Below, in pieces: positions 62,891-64,000 of a stretch of 64,000 nt of DNA (its first letter is position 1; each line of letters starts with the position of its first letter). The translations under genes and the position numbers were made by a program. Source of the stretch: Plantago elongata (Eukaryota > Streptophyta > Magnoliopsida > Lamiales > Plantaginaceae); the NCBI GenBank assembly GCA_036897095.1, contig JAYMSP010000187.1, positions 1 through 64,000 of the forward strand. The letters run 5' to 3'. A model generated the notes under the pieces. The model worked only from the letters and a program-made list of their open reading frames with translations, was not told where the DNA came from and made no database searches.

Positions 62891-63210
62891 ATTTTACACG
62901 GAGTCCCGACAGGCTAACAAGTGTGTGTCAAAATCCAATTTTCATACTAATAATATTTTTACCCCGTCAAATTATAAAAAATTCAAAATACACCCCTACC
63001 AATCATTCCTCGATAGTTTTTTAACACTATAAACTAATTTGCAAATTGCATACATCCATACACGTTCTTGTTCTTAAACATTCTTCTTTTACTGTTTCGC
63101 ATATACTTATCTTTCCATAAATAATACTTAATAGTACAAAATTGTAAAAGTTGCTTACATGATCTATACACGTTCTCTTATTTGTTCTTGTTAAAACTAG
63201 TTGATTCACC

Positions 63211-63219
63211 TATAAATAG
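63211..63219 (+). promoter_or_regulatory. TATA box of the peroxidase gene
   Basis: The sequence tataaatag lies 82 bases before the ATG at 63293, a normal core-promoter distance with a short leader. Confidence 0.7.
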
Positions 63220-63292
63220 CCCTTAACATAATCAAGCTAAAGCATCCAAAAAAAAGCTATTCATTGAACTTCTATACCTCAAGTTTACTTCA

Positions 63293-64000
63293 ATGGCAGC
63301 TACCAATTTGCACAACATGGTACTGCTAGGCAGTGTGCTTTGTTTGTTTGTCTTGGTGACTTCTGCAGCGTCGCATTCACCACTGAAAGTCGGATTCTAC
63401 AAAAACTCTTGCCCCGGTGCGGAAGCAATTGTGAGAAAACACGTTAACAAGTTTGTTTCCAAGAACCCCGGTATTGCTGCTGGACTTATCAGGTTGCATT
63501 TCCACGACTGCTTCGTCAGGGTAAGTGTTTCTAAATGGTAACATGAAATGCAGGCTATTTTAAAAAGCTGATGAGTTTATAAACTCTTCACTGTTCTTGT
63601 CTTGTGATGAGTTTGACAATCTTGCATGTTCAGGGGTGTGATGCTTCTGTCCTGATAGACGGATCGAACTCTGAAAAAGAAAGCATACCGAACAAGGGCA
63701 GTCTACGTGGTTTCGAAGTAATAGATGCTATTAAAGCTGAGCTTGAGGTTCGTTGCCCCAAAACCGTCTCTTGTGCGGACATTGTAGCATTTGCAGCTAG
63801 GGACAGTGCCTGTAAAGTAGGAAGGATAAATTACAGAGTCCCATCAGGACGACGCGATGGTCGTGTGTCCTTGATCAACGAACCCCTCTTCAATTTGCCA
63901 CCACCTTTCTTCAATGTCACACAACTAAGAGACAATTTTGCAAGTAAAGGACTCTCCATCGACGAGATGGTGACGCTCTCTGGTGCCCACTCGATTGGCT
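63293..64000 (+). CDS. Class III peroxidase (partial, runs off the window)
   Basis: Exon 1 is 63293-63520 (phase 0). Exon 2 begins at 63634 and continues past 64000. A signal peptide ([19 protein letters not shown]) leads into [15 protein letters not shown]. The distal site [20 protein letters not shown] has the catalytic Arg and His. The Ca-binding region, [16 protein letters not shown] and the proximal LSGAHSIG are present before the edge. Secreted class III peroxidases oxidise phenolics with H2O2 in the wall (lignin, suberin, defence). About 100 C-terminal residues lie outside the window, so completeness cannot be judged. The intron after FVR is at the usual first position of the family. 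Confidence 0.95.

Overview
The window is nuclear DNA from a flowering plant, almost certainly a dicot. It is AT-rich and intron-bearing, and it carries plant-only families: GPAT5-type acyltransferase, CSLD cellulose synthase-like, group I WRKY, plant U6 genes with a USE promoter box, and a Cassandra-type 5S-bearing LTR. I cannot name the species from sequence alone.

Layout, left to right. 1-9.1 kb: a mostly non-coding stretch with a small near-perfect hairpin (1930-2011), a single-exon RING-H2 E3 ligase of the RDUF type on the minus strand, a Cassandra-like solo LTR, a decayed U6 copy, and two minus-strand U6 snRNA genes separated by a tandem repeat. 9.1-10.7 kb: a GPAT5/7-type glycerol-3-phosphate acyltransferase (suberin). 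12.7-18.5 kb: a nine-exon Pumilio RNA-binding protein. 19.7-20.6 kb: a thaumatin-like (PR-5) protein. 23.5-24.3 kb: a single-exon basic protein of unknown function. 25.8-26.5 kb: a non-coding minus-strand locus with a TATA box and two tandem miRNA-precursor-like hairpins. 26.8-27.6 kb: a MITE, a fresh tandem duplication and a tRNA-Ser(UGA). 28.7-32.5 kb: a CSLD4-like glycan synthase. 33.4-37.6 kb: a GDT1-like (PML3-type) cation transporter with an hAT MITE in an intron. 39.1-41.6 kb: isopentenyl diphosphate isomerase. 42.1-43.5 kb: seipin (minus). 46.1-49.1 kb: a group I WRKY factor. 49.7-53.7 kb: a GH9 endoglucanase (minus). 56.6-61.1 kb: coatomer beta subunit. 63.3 kb to the edge: a class III peroxidase cut by the window end.

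The protein genes look intact; I worked out exon junctions by hand, and for every multi-exon gene the phases close into one frame. The genes do not form a pathway cluster; this is ordinary gene-rich euchromatin with one gene about every 4-5 kb. Several act at the wall or in defence (GPAT, CSLD, GH9, peroxidase, thaumatin-like, WRKY), but nothing shows co-regulation.

The observation most worth following is the tandem hairpin pair at 26082-26372. Its arms are conserved between copies, its loops are not, and it has its own promoter-like TATA box. I do not recognise it as a known miRNA family. Next are the duplicated U6 genes, one with a change in the ACAGAGA box, and three MITE insertions, two of them hAT-like with readable 8-bp target duplications.
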